DNA from: Arachis hypogaea | Taxonomy: Eukaryota; Streptophyta; Magnoliopsida; Fabales; Fabaceae | DNA length: 64,000 nucleotides | Direction of reading: 5' to 3' | NCBI RefSeq assembly: GCF_003086295.3 | Contig: NC_092039.1 | Span: 67,537,649-67,601,648 of the forward strand | Shown here: one piece after another, positions 10,566 through 22,394 of the stretch | Numbering within the stretch: the first letter of the stretch is position 1 | Layout: every line of letters begins with the position of its first letter | Made by a program: the position numbers and the translations under genes | The notes under the pieces: generated by a model | What the model was told of the DNA's origin: nothing | Databases searched by the model: none | What the model saw: the letters and a program-made list of their open reading frames with translations, nothing else

Positions 10566-11624
10566 AAGGTGGTCTTGTTCCTTAATAAGCAAATAATAGT
10601 TTGTGAATTGTCTTTATGAGCTTTCTTTCATTTTAAGTCATTTGAGTTTTATGTGAAATTCTTAGTATGTTTGTCTGTTTACTGCTTTGAATAAAGTGAA
10701 TGCCTAGATGTTTGGATATAACTTCACCTTCTTAAACAAATGCTTGCCATGCTTGTTCTGTTCCCAAAAAAAATAAAAGAAAAGTTTGAACAAAAGTAAC
10801 TTGGCTCAATTAGTGACAAATCAAGTAGAATTAAGTGGTGGTATGCATGCTTGATTGTTTAGTCAGCTCACTGGAAATTGAGTGTAGAATTATCTTTTTT
10901 GTGTAGAAGTTGAATACTGTCTATGGATCTTGATGAATAAATGTCTTTGGCCATGAAAAGAAAGAAAAAGAAGAAGAAAAAGCCACTGAAAAAGGGCAAC
11001 CAAAAAGAAAAAAAAATTTGAGAAAATAAGCTAGGCACCAATGGTTTGAACTTCTGAGACAAATGCCTGTGGTGTTTATGTATTAAGGATATGCTTGGAT
11101 GAATAGGTTCTGAGGAGTGTTTCAACACTTGGTAACTTGGGTTAACTAACCCGGGATTATCAACCAAAAGTCCATTATCAAGAGCAACCTAAATACAAAA
11201 CATTTAGTCACACAAAGAGGTGCTGGGCACCAATGTCTCAAGAAGAAATGTGAACTAAAATGCCTGTAGTGGATATGTGTAGTGCACTGATAAGACAAAG
11301 AAAATGCCAAAGGCTTGTGCAACACATGACACTGAGCAAACAAGGAGCAAGGGAGCTCTAAGAAAAAGAAAAACAAAGAAGGGAAAAGTGCCAAAGACAT
11401 AAGAATAACAAGAGGCCATAGCAGTGTTTGATGGATGCAATGAAAAAGTGATAATCTTACATGATAAGAATGAAAAAGTGATGCTGCAACTTTCTGCATA
11501 AAACCCTTCTGATGAACTTCAAATGCTTGCTAATATAGCCAATGTAATTGCTTTCTGTTTCATACTTTCTTCTCAATTAACTCAGGACTTGCTTAGGGAC
11601 AAGCAAGTATTAAGTTTGGTGTTG
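10566..11624 (+). other. Element B 3' untranslated region and priming block
   Basis: No gene seen. It has A-rich purine runs at 10960-11030. It ends in the block GGGACAAGCAAG, a short T/A spacer, then TTAAGTTTGGTGTTG directly against the LTR at 11625. This block replaces a classical polypurine tract and is shared by all six elements. Confidence 0.65.
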
Positions 11625-11933
11625 TGATGCCAAGGCATCTTAGGCTAGTTTCACTAGCATTTTTCTGTTAGTTTTAGTTGTTTTATGCATTTTCTTGAGC
11701 TTAAAGTAACCAAGAATGGTTAAATGAATAAAAAAGAAATGAACCATCCAAACAGTATGATTTTTATGCAAATTTCATGAGTTTTTAGTTATATTACTTG
11801 AATGCTATGAATGGAAGATTTCTCATGAAATTTTGCAAGACTTTGATGCAGTTGTTTGGATGATTTCAGGGAAGAAGAGGTTAGGCAAGGAAGCAACAAA
11901 ATCAATAAAGGAAGCTTGAATATCACATGTGGA

Positions 11934-12420
11934 GTTTAAGCTCCAGTTTAAGCAAGTTTAAGCTCCAGTTTAAGCTCCAGTTTAAGCAAGTTTAACCTTA
12001 AACTGGAGCTTAAACGCCAAAATCATGAAAGCTGAGGAATGCTGAAACTGGCGTTTAACCTCCAGTTTAACCTTAAACTGGAAGTTAAACGCCAGAATGA
12101 GAATTGCACCAAGGAGCATTTCCACGTTTAAGCTCCAGTTTAACCTTAAACTGGAGCTTAAATGTGTTCGACCAGAATTTTCCTCCAGGGAACCATTTCC
12201 ACGTTTAAGCTCCAGTTTAAGCTTAAACTGAAGCTTAAACGTGTTCGACAATTCTCCTCCTGGGTTGCAATCTTCATTTCCACGTTTAAGCTTCAGTTTA
12301 ACCTTAAACTGAAGCTTAAACGTGTTCGACTATTTACCCTCCAGGGTTGCCTTCTTCCATTTCCACGTTTAAGCTTCAGTTTAACCTTAAACTGAAGCTT
12401 AAACTACAACTTAAACACCA
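11934..12420 (+). repeat. U3 palindromic array, B family, second copy
   Basis: Same units as at 3091-3577. Single changes break one stem position at about 12162 (AAATGTG for AAACGTG) and restore another at about 12001. Confidence 0.9.
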
Positions 12421-12742
12421 CTTTTTGAAAGGGTTTCTGGGCCAAAGATATTGCAGTTTAAGTTAGCACTTGAGCACAAACATTAACTTAAACATACTCT
12501 GGTATGAAACCCAATTGAATATTATGGTTTATGGGATTGGGCCTGAAGAATTGATGAGTCTGGAATTTCAATTTGTTGAGTCATGTGTCATTACTTGATT
12601 ATCACTAAGTTGGCTCAATGAATGTTACAGAATTGGATCAGCAAGCCTCATCAGGATTATGGATCATAAACCCAAAGCAAAAGGAAATCAAGGAAAGGCC
12701 TCAAAGCCCAAGAAACACAACAGAAGCTCAATTTAGAAAGTG

Positions 12743-12750
12743 TATAAATA
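12743..12750 (+). promoter_or_regulatory. TATA box of element B 3' LTR
   Basis: TATAAATA, same context as in the 5' LTR. Confidence 0.65.
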
Positions 12751-13679
12751 GGATAGAATTTAAGTTAGAAAGGACTTTTACTTTTACTTTTGGGGGAACT
12801 TTTTCATTTTTGCTAGTTTTGATACTTTTTGTAATTGAATTCAGAGCTATGACTCACTAAACCCCTTTCATTGGGTTAGGGAGCTCTATTGAAATTCAAT
12901 GAATCAATAATAGTTTTTATCTTCTTCTTCAATCTTTTCTCTTGAATTTTGTTAGAAAGCTTCTCGATCTAAATTCCATTGGTTAGTTGTCTTGGGAAAG
13001 AGACTATCCATAATTGGAATCCTTCGGAACCTTGGGAAAGGAATGGAGGATTCATGCTAGAGAAGCTTTCTCACAGTGAATTGGATTGGGGTTTGGATGG
13101 ATATTGTGACATGTAATCCTACCAAATTGTGGTTCATGAAACTGTGTGGTATAATCAGTGATCGAGCATCATCTCTTCTTATGAACATTTAAACCAAGGG
13201 ATTGGGAATTTGTTTGTTTTTAGAGAGAATTGGTGAGCCAAGGGATTGGGATCCAATCATATAAGATTGCCAAGCAAAATTCAATGAATGCATTGGTTGA
13301 GGAAGGGATAAAAAATGTTTTGATTCGGAGATCTCAATATCTCCTAAAACCCAATGAATTCCCCATTTCTGATCTACCACTTTCTCTTTATATTCTGCAA
13401 TTAAATTCATGCAATCACCCCATCCCTTTTTAATTTCAGCACTTTAACTTCTTGCTCTTTAATTCATGCAATTTAAGATTCCGCAATTCTCATCTAAATC
13501 TTGATTCCGCTCAACTAGAACAAACTTCTAATCCGAATTGCTCATTCAACCAATCCTTGTGGGATTCGACCTCACTCTATTGTGAGTTTTTACTTGACGA
13601 TAACCGGTGCACTTGCCGGAAGGAATTTTTGCCGATTGTGCAATTTCCTAAATCGTAGCTATCAAGTTTATGGCTATCA

Positions 13680-13979
13680 ATAAACAAGAAGGAAGGCACC
13701 ACAACCAAAGCTGCTGTCAAGGAAGAAAGGTTAACAAGAAAAAGGAAGAAAAACAAGAAGAAGGCTCACAAAGGGTGGAAGAATAAAAAAATCCCAACTG
13801 AAGGATTTTCTAAAGGCGACAAGGTGCAACTAATATATCAGCAGCTGGGAACTGAGGATCATTACACTATTAACCGAGTACTCTCTCTTGAGCATGTGGA
13901 AATTGAGCACCAAGGGACAAAGAAGAAGCTCACAGTCAGAGGGGACAAGCTGAGGCACTACAGTCATCAACCACCATAA
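13680..13979 (+). pseudogene. Element A gag-pro, 3' part after element B
   Basis: This is the end of A's gag-pro, cut off by B. With one TSD copy discounted, the frame continues that of 233-2781 to TAA at 13977-13979. It encodes a basic linker and then an integrase C-terminal-like tail with IPTEGFSKGDKVQL and VRGDKLRHY, like the tail of the element B protein. This confirms that the gag-protease-integrase-tail arrangement is a family trait and not an accident of one copy. Confidence 0.8.
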
Positions 13980-13993
13980 AAGAAGGGTTCAAT

Positions 13994-14040
13994 GTCAAGC
14001 TAGTGACAATAAACGAGCGCTCCATGGGAGGCAACCCATG
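13994..14040 (+). promoter_or_regulatory. 47-nt two-hairpin conserved block, element A
   Basis: GTCAAGCTAGTGAC at the left and CATGGGAGGCAACCCATG at the right, starting 14 nt after the stop codon. Same length and spacing as in B. Confidence 0.75.
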
Positions 14041-14935
14041 ATTTAATTTTCTTGTCTTTAATATTTCAATATAAATAATACTTGTTGCACCAATATGATT
14101 TCAGACCTTTTTGGACAAAATTGACAATTATTCATGACATTGGAGGGTATATGATTGAATTCTAAGTTTGGTGTACCCACGGGGCACACTAAACAAATTG
14201 AGGGAACAAGTCATGAAAGTCAATGGTCTTTTAAGTTTTGAATATCATGGAGGTCTAACAATGATTATAATTGTTAGAAGAATAATTTAATAAAGCATTC
14301 CTTATGAAAGATTTAACCAAAAACAAAGTAGGAACTTCAAAAGAACAATGGTTTAAGGAAGTAATATCTTGGACCATAGGACCAAACATTAAGTTTGGTG
14401 TCACCCGTGGCAATGCATGAAGAAATCACGGTTGATCTAGCATAAGGAATGGTAGTTTACATTTTTTTCTCTCTCTTGCCATTATTTAAATATGGTTATT
14501 CTTACTGTCTTGTAGTGATGGTTAGGTGGTCAAAAGAATATTCAATGAAAGGGACAAGTCAAGGAGGGACATAGCATGAGGACAGGAATGCATCACATGC
14601 TTCAAGAGGTGGTTCTGCACATCCTTGGGAAGAGTACGTTAAAAATCCTTGAGGAAGCAAGCTTTGTCCTTATTCAACTTTGCATGCACACCTTTGATTT
14701 GCAAGATATCCAATTGCATCCCAGCCCTTCATTGTTCAAATAGATGATTACAAAACAACACCAAGCCATGCACATAAATGAAGAAGTTGCACACTCCTTG
14801 CACTCTAACCATCCAAACTCCATTCCTTTCATCATTACTCATCATATATTCTCAACTTCACAAACCTTTTCTTCCAAAAACATACCGAAACCTTAACCTC
14901 CTTCCACATACAACCTTAACCTCAAAAGACCAAGC
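14041..14935 (+). other. Spacer between the two ORFs of element A
   Basis: No gene seen. AAGTTTGGTGT occurs at 14164-14174 and 14391-14401. Confidence 0.6.
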
Positions 14936-16392
14936 ATGGCCTCTTCTTCAAGAACCAAACGGAGGAGAGGAAAGGAACCCATGAATGAAGAAAGTATCCC
15001 TGAATTTGATCAATGGAGATTCAGAACGTGGTACCATCAAACACAATGGGGATGGATGAGAGATAAAAAGATATATCCGGAAGTTCCACTTCTATTGCCG
15101 GATGAAGGTTGCCAAGAAATGAAAGCCAAGATTAGAAAGAGGAGGTGGGAAGAGCTCATTTCACCAATTACCAGGATCAATGCAACATCATATGGGAATT
15201 CTACACTAACACCCCAAGGATAGAAATAAATCAAGCTCCAACTTACAAGAGTTATGTACGGGGGACTGAAGTAGATTTTAGCCCAAACACTATCATGAAA
15301 GTGTTGAAACTGAGGGCAACCCATTTTGATGAGCCAGGATACCATCAAAGGCTAAATGAAGAGCAAGACTATGATGAGATTGCCAGTGAAATATGTGTGG
15401 TAAACACGGAGTGGGTAGGAACCACTAAAAATAAGTACAAGTACTTGAGAAGAGGAGACCTCACCCCTGAAGCAAAAGGGTGGTATGAGCTATTGAAGAG
15501 ATCAATCTTGGGCACAGTGAACAACTCTGAGGTCAATAAGAAGAGAGCTATCATGCTATATTGTATGATAATGGGAGGAGAAGTGAAGGTTCATGAGATC
15601 ATTGCAAATGATATTCAAAGGATTGCAGAGAAGAATTCGGCCGAAGGTTGGCTACACTACCCAAGTACCATTATGCGTTTATGCATGAAAGCCAAAGTGC
15701 CAATGGATGATGAAAACCCAACATGGTTGAATCCGGGCTTGCCCATAACCATTGAAAGAATGATGATTGTTACTGAAGCACAGCAGAGCCGAAGACCACA
15801 ATGAAGAAGGCAAAGAGATGAACCAATGGAGGAAGAAGAGTCACAAGAGGAAGAAGAGGCACAAGAGGAAGAGGAACCGCAATACGTCCAACCACATGAC
15901 AATCTAAACATGACTCAGATGCAGGAAGCAATTGGAAGATTATCACAACAGTACACAAGAATTCAAGAAAGGCAAGAGAAGTACCATCTACAATACATGA
16001 AGCACCAACAAAAGCAAGAAGAATGGCAGCTGAAAATGACGAACCAACAAAGTGAGTTTGAATCAAAATTCTTTGTGATGCAAGAGGAGCATGCTTTTCA
16101 ATCTCACGAATCATTTGGGAAGTTGGCACAAATGCAAGCTGAAAATATGAGGGCTCTCAAGGAATTCACAGCCCTTCAAGATGCAAGATATGAAGTCCAA
16201 GCCAATTACAACATAAATAGCCAAATTAAATTGAATTATATTGGAGAACATCTGCACAACATGGATCCAGCATTTCCAACTTATGATGAATTCTTCAAGA
16301 AGAAAAGTGAAATAGAAGTAAGCAAGGCTATGAGCCTTGAAGATCGAGTAGAAGAAACAATGAATAAAGCTGGGTTCTGGAAGGGTCAATAG
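14936..16392 (+). pseudogene. Element A second ORF, broken
   Basis: Starts MASSSRTKRRRGKEPMNEE, like the element B second ORF. The frame shifts by one base near 15175-15205, continues to a TGA at 15802-15804, and resumes to 16392. The conserved motifs YKSYVRGTEVDFSP, LRRGDLTPEAKGW, the E-rich low-complexity stretch, the coiled coil, NYIGEHLHNMDPAFP and a terminal AGFW are all present. At least two breaks make it non-functional as it stands. Domain order and length match element B. Confidence 0.85.
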
Positions 16393-17507
16393 ACAACAGA
16401 CTTAGACATAGAGGACACCACCCCCCAAGCAAATGCAAGAAGAAAGAAAAAGCATGACAAATGAAAGGTGGACTCGCTCCTTGTTCATCACTACAAGAAA
16501 AAGCATGCATCCTATCTGTTTAAAGTTGTCTCTGCATCTTTAGTGGTTATTTTAATTAGTAATCGTTGCTTTATGTTTATCTTTCCTGAAATAAGTAAGC
16601 TAGTCTAAGTGTAAGCTAGTCTAAGTGTGTGCTTGTGTGTTTACTTTCACTTAACTAATGCATGCTCTGTTCCCTAAGCCTTTTCAATTCAATAAAAGAA
16701 ATGTTTGAAACATGAAGTAAAATGGTTCATTGTTAGCTAGGAGTCAAATAATAGTAAGTGGAGGTATGTATGTGTGATTGTGTGGTAACTCACTGTTAGT
16801 GAATAAAAGGAATAGACTGTTCTCTTTTAAGTAGAAAGTAGCTCACTATCTATGAATCTCAAATAAATAAAAAGTCCTTGGCTGAAAAGAAAAGAAAAGT
16901 GGAATGAAAAAAAAAGCCAAAAATGGCAGCAACAAGAACAAAAGAAAGAAGAAATAAAGCTAGACACCAATAGCTTGAACCTTAGAATATATGCATGTGG
17001 TACCTTTGTACTAGGATCTGCTTGGATTATTAAGTTCTTTGGAGTGCATCAACACTTGGTAACTTGGGTTAACTAACCCGGGATTATCAACTGAAAGTCC
17101 ACTATCAAGAGCAACCTAGCTACAAGACATTTAGTAACCCAAAGAGGTGCTGGGTATCAATGTTCTAAGAAGGCATGTGAGCCAAGTGTCTAAAGTGAAT
17201 AATGTGTCAAGCATAAATAAAGAAAAGAAGCTTGCTACACATGACACTGAATTAAAGCTTATAAAGAAAATTTTTAGTAAACAAGGACAAAAGAATAATG
17301 AGAGGTCATAGCAGTGTGTTACTTGATGCTTAGAGGAAAATTTCTAGGCCTACAAGTCAATAAGAAGTGAGTAATTACATATCTGCATAAAACCCCATGA
17401 GCTACCAATAATACTCTACTAACATGAGCATTCTCTTCCTTTTTCACTCTTTCTTCTCAATAATTTTGTTCTTGCTTGGGGACAAGCAAGTTTTAAGTTT
17501 GGTGTTG
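16393..17507 (+). other. Element A 3' untranslated region and priming block
   Basis: No gene seen. A short tandem duplication (TAAGCTAGTCTAAGTG twice) lies near 16596-16627. It ends with GGGGACAAGCAAG, then AAGTTTGGTGTTG against the LTR. Confidence 0.6.
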
Positions 17508-17805
17508 TGATGACAAGTCATCTTAGCGTAGTTTTACTAGTCTTTTTCTTTGTTTTCATTTAGTTTTATGCACTTTCTTAAGCCATAAGTAAGCCAATTG
17601 GGTTGAAATTCATGTTATCTTTGACTCAATCAATCATGTATAAAATGATACATTTTCATGAGATTTTGTGCTATAATTGTCATATATTATGGGAAAGAAA
17701 CAATCTCATGATTTGAAGCATAGCTTTGATGTTTTTGATTGATTGATGATAGGTGAAACAAAGCTTGGAAGGAGGTTGCAAGAATGGGCTTGGATAGAAG
17801 GGATT

Positions 17806-18328
17806 CACGTTTGAGTTAACGTTTGCCTCAAACGTTAACTCAAACGTGAGAAGCAGATCAAGAGTGCCTTGGGAAACCTCAACGTTTGCGCCAACATTTG
17901 CTTCAAACGTTGAGGCAAACGTTGGCTAAGAAAAGAAGCAGGGGAAGGCAACGTTTGCGCCAACGTTTTCCTCAAACGTGAGGTCAAACGTTGGCGCCAA
18001 AAAGAAGGAAATTGGAGCTCTAGGCACGGCAACGTTTGAGCCAACGTTTGCCTCAAACGTGAGGTCAAACGTTGGCTACATTTTGGCAAGAAAGAGCATG
18101 GAAGAGCACCCTTGATTGATGGTTGAGATGAGCCACGTTTGCGCCAACATTTGCCTCAAACGTTGAGCCAAACGTTGGCCAAAAAGGGAGCCTGGGAAGA
18201 CCCACGTTTGAGCTCACGTTTGACCTCAAACGTTGGCTCAAACGTGGATGACAGCAAATGGCCTTCTGCATGATGATTAGCACTAGGACGTTTGAGTCAA
18301 CGTTTGCCTCAAACGTTGCTCAAACGTG
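17806..18328 (+). repeat. U3 palindromic array, A family
   Basis: About eight units built on AACGTTTGCCTCAAACGTT and longer nested forms such as CACGTTTGAG paired with CTCAAACGTG. Some units are double palindromes. The core is unrelated to that of the B family, yet the array occupies the same LTR position, ending about 130 bp before the TATA box. Confidence 0.9.
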
Positions 18329-18458
18329 AAAGCTACATGGCCCGGTTCAAGAATTGATTTCTTTCCAACACCAAGAGCAAGCAACAGAGGCCTGATTTAA
18401 CCCAATTCCATCAAGGCCAAGGCCCAAATCAAGGCTTAATGATCATTTGGAGAAAGTG

Positions 18459-18466
18459 TATAAATA
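18459..18466 (+). promoter_or_regulatory. TATA box of element A 3' LTR
   Basis: TATAAATA in the context AGAAAGTGTATAAATAG, which is also found in element B. Confidence 0.65.
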
Positions 18467-19263
18467 GCTTAGGATTTGAAGTTTTAGAGGAGCTTTTTCT
18501 TTTGGAGTTTTCTTTTAAAATTTTCATAGTGCTTACGGAGGAGAGCTCACTTCGCATTTTCTAGTAGTTGAGATAGAGAGTTTTTGGGAGGAGAATTGAA
18601 TTCTCTTCCTCTGGGTTTTATTGTTTTCTTTTCTGCAAAGCTTTATTTGAGTCTTGGGTGTGAAGAATTGAGGAATTTCTGTCTCAATCTCCATTTAAGA
18701 TCTCTTTGATTTCTCTGCTGCATAATTGAGTTGAATCCCAATTCCTTTACTGCTTCCTCTTTAATTTCTTGTTAATTGCTTTGTGAGTTTGGATCTGGGA
18801 AGGCAATTGAGATCTAGACTTTGCTATCTAGTCTCTGGAGTCCTGAGATCCCATTTTCCTTTTGGTTCTTCTGTGAACCCCTGCTGCAATTTAATTTCCT
18901 TTTCTGTATGAGATCTGATAGAATTCAAATCATCTCTCACTTTGATAATTGTTGTAATTTAATTTCCCTTGCTTGAATTCTGAAATCCCAGTCCTCAAAT
19001 CCCTGTTACATTCAAGCAATTTATATTTCTTGCACTTTAAGTTACTGCAATTTACATTTCTTGCACTTTAAGTTTCAGTTATTTAAATTCTTGTTCTTTA
19101 AGATTCAGCTCTTTTACTTTCAGTTCTCTTTAATTTCTGCAATTCACCCCTCTCCCTTTACATTTTCTACAATTTAATTCCTGTCAACACAATTTCACAC
19201 AATCAACACTTGTTTGCTTGACTAATTCAACCACTAAACTAAAGTTGCTCAATCCTTCAATCC

Positions 19264-19326
19264 CTGTGGGATCGACCTCACTCATGTGAGTTATTATTAC
19301 TTAATGCGACCCGGTACACTTGCCGG
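19264..19326 (+). promoter_or_regulatory. Conserved LTR 3'-end hairpin, element A
   Basis: GTGGGATCGACCT, CTCAC/GTGAG stem with loop TCAT, then CGACCCGGTACACTTGCCGG. Confidence 0.6.
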
Positions 19327-19359
19327 TGAGTTTTGTGTCGGATCGTTTTCCGCACATCA

Positions 19360-21295
19360 CACCTTGCAATGTCAAAGCAATCAGAAGCTTTTTGGGACAC
19401 GCTGGGTTCTATAGGAGGTTTATTAAAGATTTTTCAAAGATTGCAAAACCCCTTAGCAACCTACTTGTCTCAAATACTCCCTTTGTTTTTGATAGAAAGT
19501 GCATGGTAGCCTTTGATGAACTTAAAAAGAAACTCTTCTCTGCACCTATTATAGCACCCCCAAGCTGGGATCTTCCCTTTGAACTAATGTGTGATGCATC
19601 TGATTTTGCTGTTGGTGCTATCCTAGGACAGAGGAAAGACAAGCTAGTACATGTTATTTACTATGCTATCAAGGTCCTTAATGAGAATCAAAGGAACTAT
19701 ACCACCACGGAGAAAGAACTTTTAGCCATAGTTTTTGCTTTTGATAAGTTTAGATCATATCTCATTGGCTCAAAAGTAATTGTGTTCACTGATCATGCAG
19801 CACTCAAATACTTGCTTACCAAACAAGAATCTAAGCTCAGACTAATAAGGTGGATCCTGCTTCTCCAAAAATTTGATATTGAGATTAAAGATACGAGCGG
19901 AGCAGAGAACAAGGTAGCTGACCACCTCTCAAGGATCCCACAAGAAGAAGAAATGCAGCAAGTAGCAGTAAATGAAAGCTTTCCTGATGAACACTTGATG
20001 ATGATTCAAGTAGCCCCTTGGATCGCAGACATAGCTAACTTCAAGGCTATTGGGGAGCTACCAACTAACATCAATAAGCACTTGAGGAGGAAGCTAATCA
20101 AGGATGCCAAATACTACATCAGGGATGACCCCTATTTGTTCAAAAAGTGTACTGATGGTGTCCTAAGAAGATGTATATCCCATGAAGAAGGGCAGAAAGT
20201 GTTATGGCAGTGCCATGGGTCAGCATATAGAGGTCACTTCAGTGGAGAAAGGACAGCAGCAAAAGTGCTCCAATCCGGATTTTACTGGCCAACAGTGTTT
20301 AAAGATGCCAAGAAAATGGTGTCAAGGTACGATGAATGTCAAAGAGCTGGTAATCTAACCAAGAGGAATGAGATGCCACAGTAATACATACTAGAGCTGG
20401 AACTATTTGACGTATGGGGGATAGATTTCATGGGACCCTTCCTAACCTCATACTCAAATAGCTACATATTAGTGGCTGTTGATTATGTTTCAAGGTGGGT
20501 AGAGGCCATAGCTACTGCAATAAATGACAACAAGGTTGTGATAAACTTCTTGAGAAGGAATATCTTCAGCAGATTTAGAGTTTCCAGAGCTCTCATTAGT
20601 GATGGAGGATCACACTTCTGCAACAAACAACTGGAAGCACTCCTTCTCAGATATGGAGTAAAGCACAAAGTGGCAAATCCATACCACCACAGACTAATGG
20701 GCAAGCTGAGATCTCCAACAGAGAGCTGAAACGAATCCTTGAAAAAACTGATGGAAGCTCAGTAAAGGACTAGTCTAAGAAGCTAGACGATGCTCTATAT
20801 GCCTATAGGACAGCCTTCAAGACCCCCATTGGGATGTCACCATACCAACTAGTATTTGGCAAGGCTTGTCACTTACCAGTTGAACTGGAGCATAGAGCCT
20901 TCTGGACTCTAAAACTACTGAATTTTGATGAGCAAGCTGCTGGAGAAAAGAGATTAATGGAACTCAATGAGCTGGAAGAGTTTAGAAATCAAGCATATGA
21001 GAATGCAAAAATCTACAAAGAAAACACAAAAAGGTGGCATGACCAAAAGATAGCAAGAAGAGAGTTTACTGAAGGACAGAAGGTGTTACTCTACAACTCA
21101 AGACTCAAGTTCTTTCCCGGAAAACTTAAGTCTCGATGGTCAGGACCTTTCACCACACTCAAAGTGTTTCCCAATGGTCATGTGGAGCTCATGGAGGACA
21201 AGACTCAGAGAACTTTTTCTGTCAATGGTCATAGACTCAAACACTACTTGGGAGGCTCCTTAGAGGAGCAGAGAGTGAGCTACAAGTTCAGCTAA
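19360..21295 (+). pseudogene. Element C pol remnant: RT tail, RNase H and integrase, broken
   Basis: The frame begins where the A LTR ends, inside the last part of reverse transcriptase ([19 protein letters not shown]). RNase H follows with acidic positions in [19 protein letters not shown] and VADHLSR. The integrase zinc-binding part ([20 protein letters not shown]) has Tyr where the first Cys of the CxxC pair is expected. The core shows GIDFMGPF and SDGGSHF, and the catalytic Glu lies after a one-base deletion near 20688. In-frame stops lie at 20382-20384 and 20771-20773, the latter likely Trp to stop. The C-terminal domain (20834-21295, [29 protein letters not shown]) is open. Confidence 0.92.
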
Positions 21296-21307
21296 AGATA
21301 AAGGAAT

Positions 21308-21354
21308 GTCAAGCTAATGACAATAGAGAAGCACTAGTTGGGAGGCACCCCAAC
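21308..21354 (+). promoter_or_regulatory. 47-nt two-hairpin conserved block, element C
   Basis: GTCAAGCTAATGAC to GTTGGGAGGCACCCCAAC, 12 nt after the pol stop. The second stem is GTTGGG/CCCAAC instead of CATGGG/CCCATG in A and B, so two pairs are exchanged with pairing kept. Confidence 0.75.
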
Positions 21355-22394
21355 ACTTTATCCTTTTTTATTTAATTGCTTTTCTTAGAAGTAGTTTGAA
21401 TTCTGTTGCTTTAGATATTTAAATTTTAGTAATTAGGATTAGTTTACAATTGTATATTAGAGAGTTTGATATTAGCTTTGGTAGCTAGATTTTCTTTACA
21501 CTCTCTTATTTCTTTCTATCTGGGAATTGCAACTTGATGAATGCATAACTAATGATGAGTGAATGGGCTGAGAACTAGCTAAAGTGCTAAGTTTGGTGTG
21601 GCCTCTCACCCACTTAATCTAGGCTTACAAACAATTAGTAGTTTGATTTTGAAGAGTAAGCCCAGAGATTAAGTTTGGTGTGGCCACCACCAATGATCAC
21701 ATAGCAGCCTAAGTCACCCAATTTGAAAGCACTTAATGCTTTGGGTAAGAACATGAACGTGATTTAATGAGTTGGAATCAAAAGAAAATGAAAAGGTTGA
21801 TGTTACTCCACTCTTATGAACACATTAAATACACAAAGATGAAACCAATTTATTAAGATGCCAAGAATTAAGTTTGGTATCCCAAGGGACACCCATCAGT
21901 TGCAATCCAATTCATTCTTGATGAGAAGGAATGTGAAGGGGTGCTTTTGTCATTACTAAAGGGTTCAGTTTCAATTTCAGGAGAGAAGATGGGGCCCACA
22001 TGGTAAACAACTCACAAAATAAGGAAGTCAAAGTGTACTTGCACTTTGGAACTTGACACACGCAGAGGACACTGTGAGAAAAGAGTTGGCACCTCTTCCC
22101 ATACTAGGCGCCACTTCCCAAAGTGGGAAAACATTTAATCCCTTTTATTTCCCACCTTCAAACCACGTCATTCACCCATTATAAAAGCTTTAACCCCCAT
22201 CTCCTCTCCCACTTCAACAACACCCACACTCCTCACATTTACTTCTCTTTTCATCTTCTACTATTTCTCATCCCCTACTTTCTTCTTCTTTTTCTTGATT
22301 AGGACAATCAAGTCCTATGTATGGTGTTGGAGCAAAACCCTATTTTGCTTTTTCTTTCTTTCAACCCCCATTTTTTTCACACTCTCCCAACCTA
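21355..22394 (+). other. Spacer between pol and second ORF of element C
   Basis: No gene seen. AAGTTTGGTGT occurs at 21589-21599 and 21671-21681, with a variant (AAGTTTGGTAT) near 21870. Confidence 0.6.

Larger units (their letters stand above)
2782..13679 (+). mobile_element. Element B: complete, young, non-autonomous Ty3/gypsy LTR retrotransposon
   Basis: Two nearly identical LTRs (2782-4837 and 11625-13679, about 2.06 kb each) are flanked by the 5 bp TSD ATAAA (2777-2781 and 13680-13684). By eye I count about 14 differences between the LTRs, about 0.7%, so insertion was recent. The inside holds a primer-binding site, an uninterrupted gag-pro ORF, a 47-nt hairpin block, a second uninterrupted ORF and a conserved block in place of the polypurine tract. 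There is no reverse transcriptase, RNase H or integrase core. It resembles the non-autonomous 'Feral' concept from Arachis, but I cannot confirm the family. Confidence 0.95.
11625..13679 (+). repeat. Element B 3' LTR
   Basis: Direct repeat of 2782-4837 with about 14 differences seen by eye, such as ACTGGAGC for ACTAGAGC near 12000 and one fewer C near 13420. The palindromic array is at 11934-12420, the TATA box at 12743-12750 and the conserved terminal hairpin near 13560. It is followed by the TSD ATAAA, and element A resumes at once. Confidence 0.95.
1..19359 (+). mobile_element. Element A: non-autonomous Ty3/gypsy LTR retrotransposon, 5' LTR cut by window edge
   Basis: The first 40 bases are identical to 19320-19359, the last 40 bases of the 3' LTR, so the window opens at the very end of A's 5' LTR. 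The order is primer-binding site (47-64), gag-pro gene, 47-nt hairpin block, second ORF and 3' LTR (17508-19359). Element B (2782-13679) interrupts gag-pro. No reverse transcriptase, RNase H or integrase core is visible between the LTRs. A itself lies inside the pol gene of element C, which resumes at 19360. The 5' flank is outside the window, so the TSD cannot be checked. Confidence 0.9.
17508..19359 (+). repeat. Element A 3' LTR
   Basis: Begins TGATGACAAGTCATC, a terminal hairpin, and ends CACATCA. It contains the palindromic array 17806-18328, TATAAATA at 18459-18466 and the conserved terminal hairpin at 19264-19326. Its last 40 bp equal window positions 1-40. Confidence 0.92.

Noticed and set aside
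17806..18328. MicroRNA precursor hairpins in the LTR arrays
   Set aside because: Many near-identical units in repeats and no single mature/star duplex can be argued from sequence. Small-RNA data would be needed.
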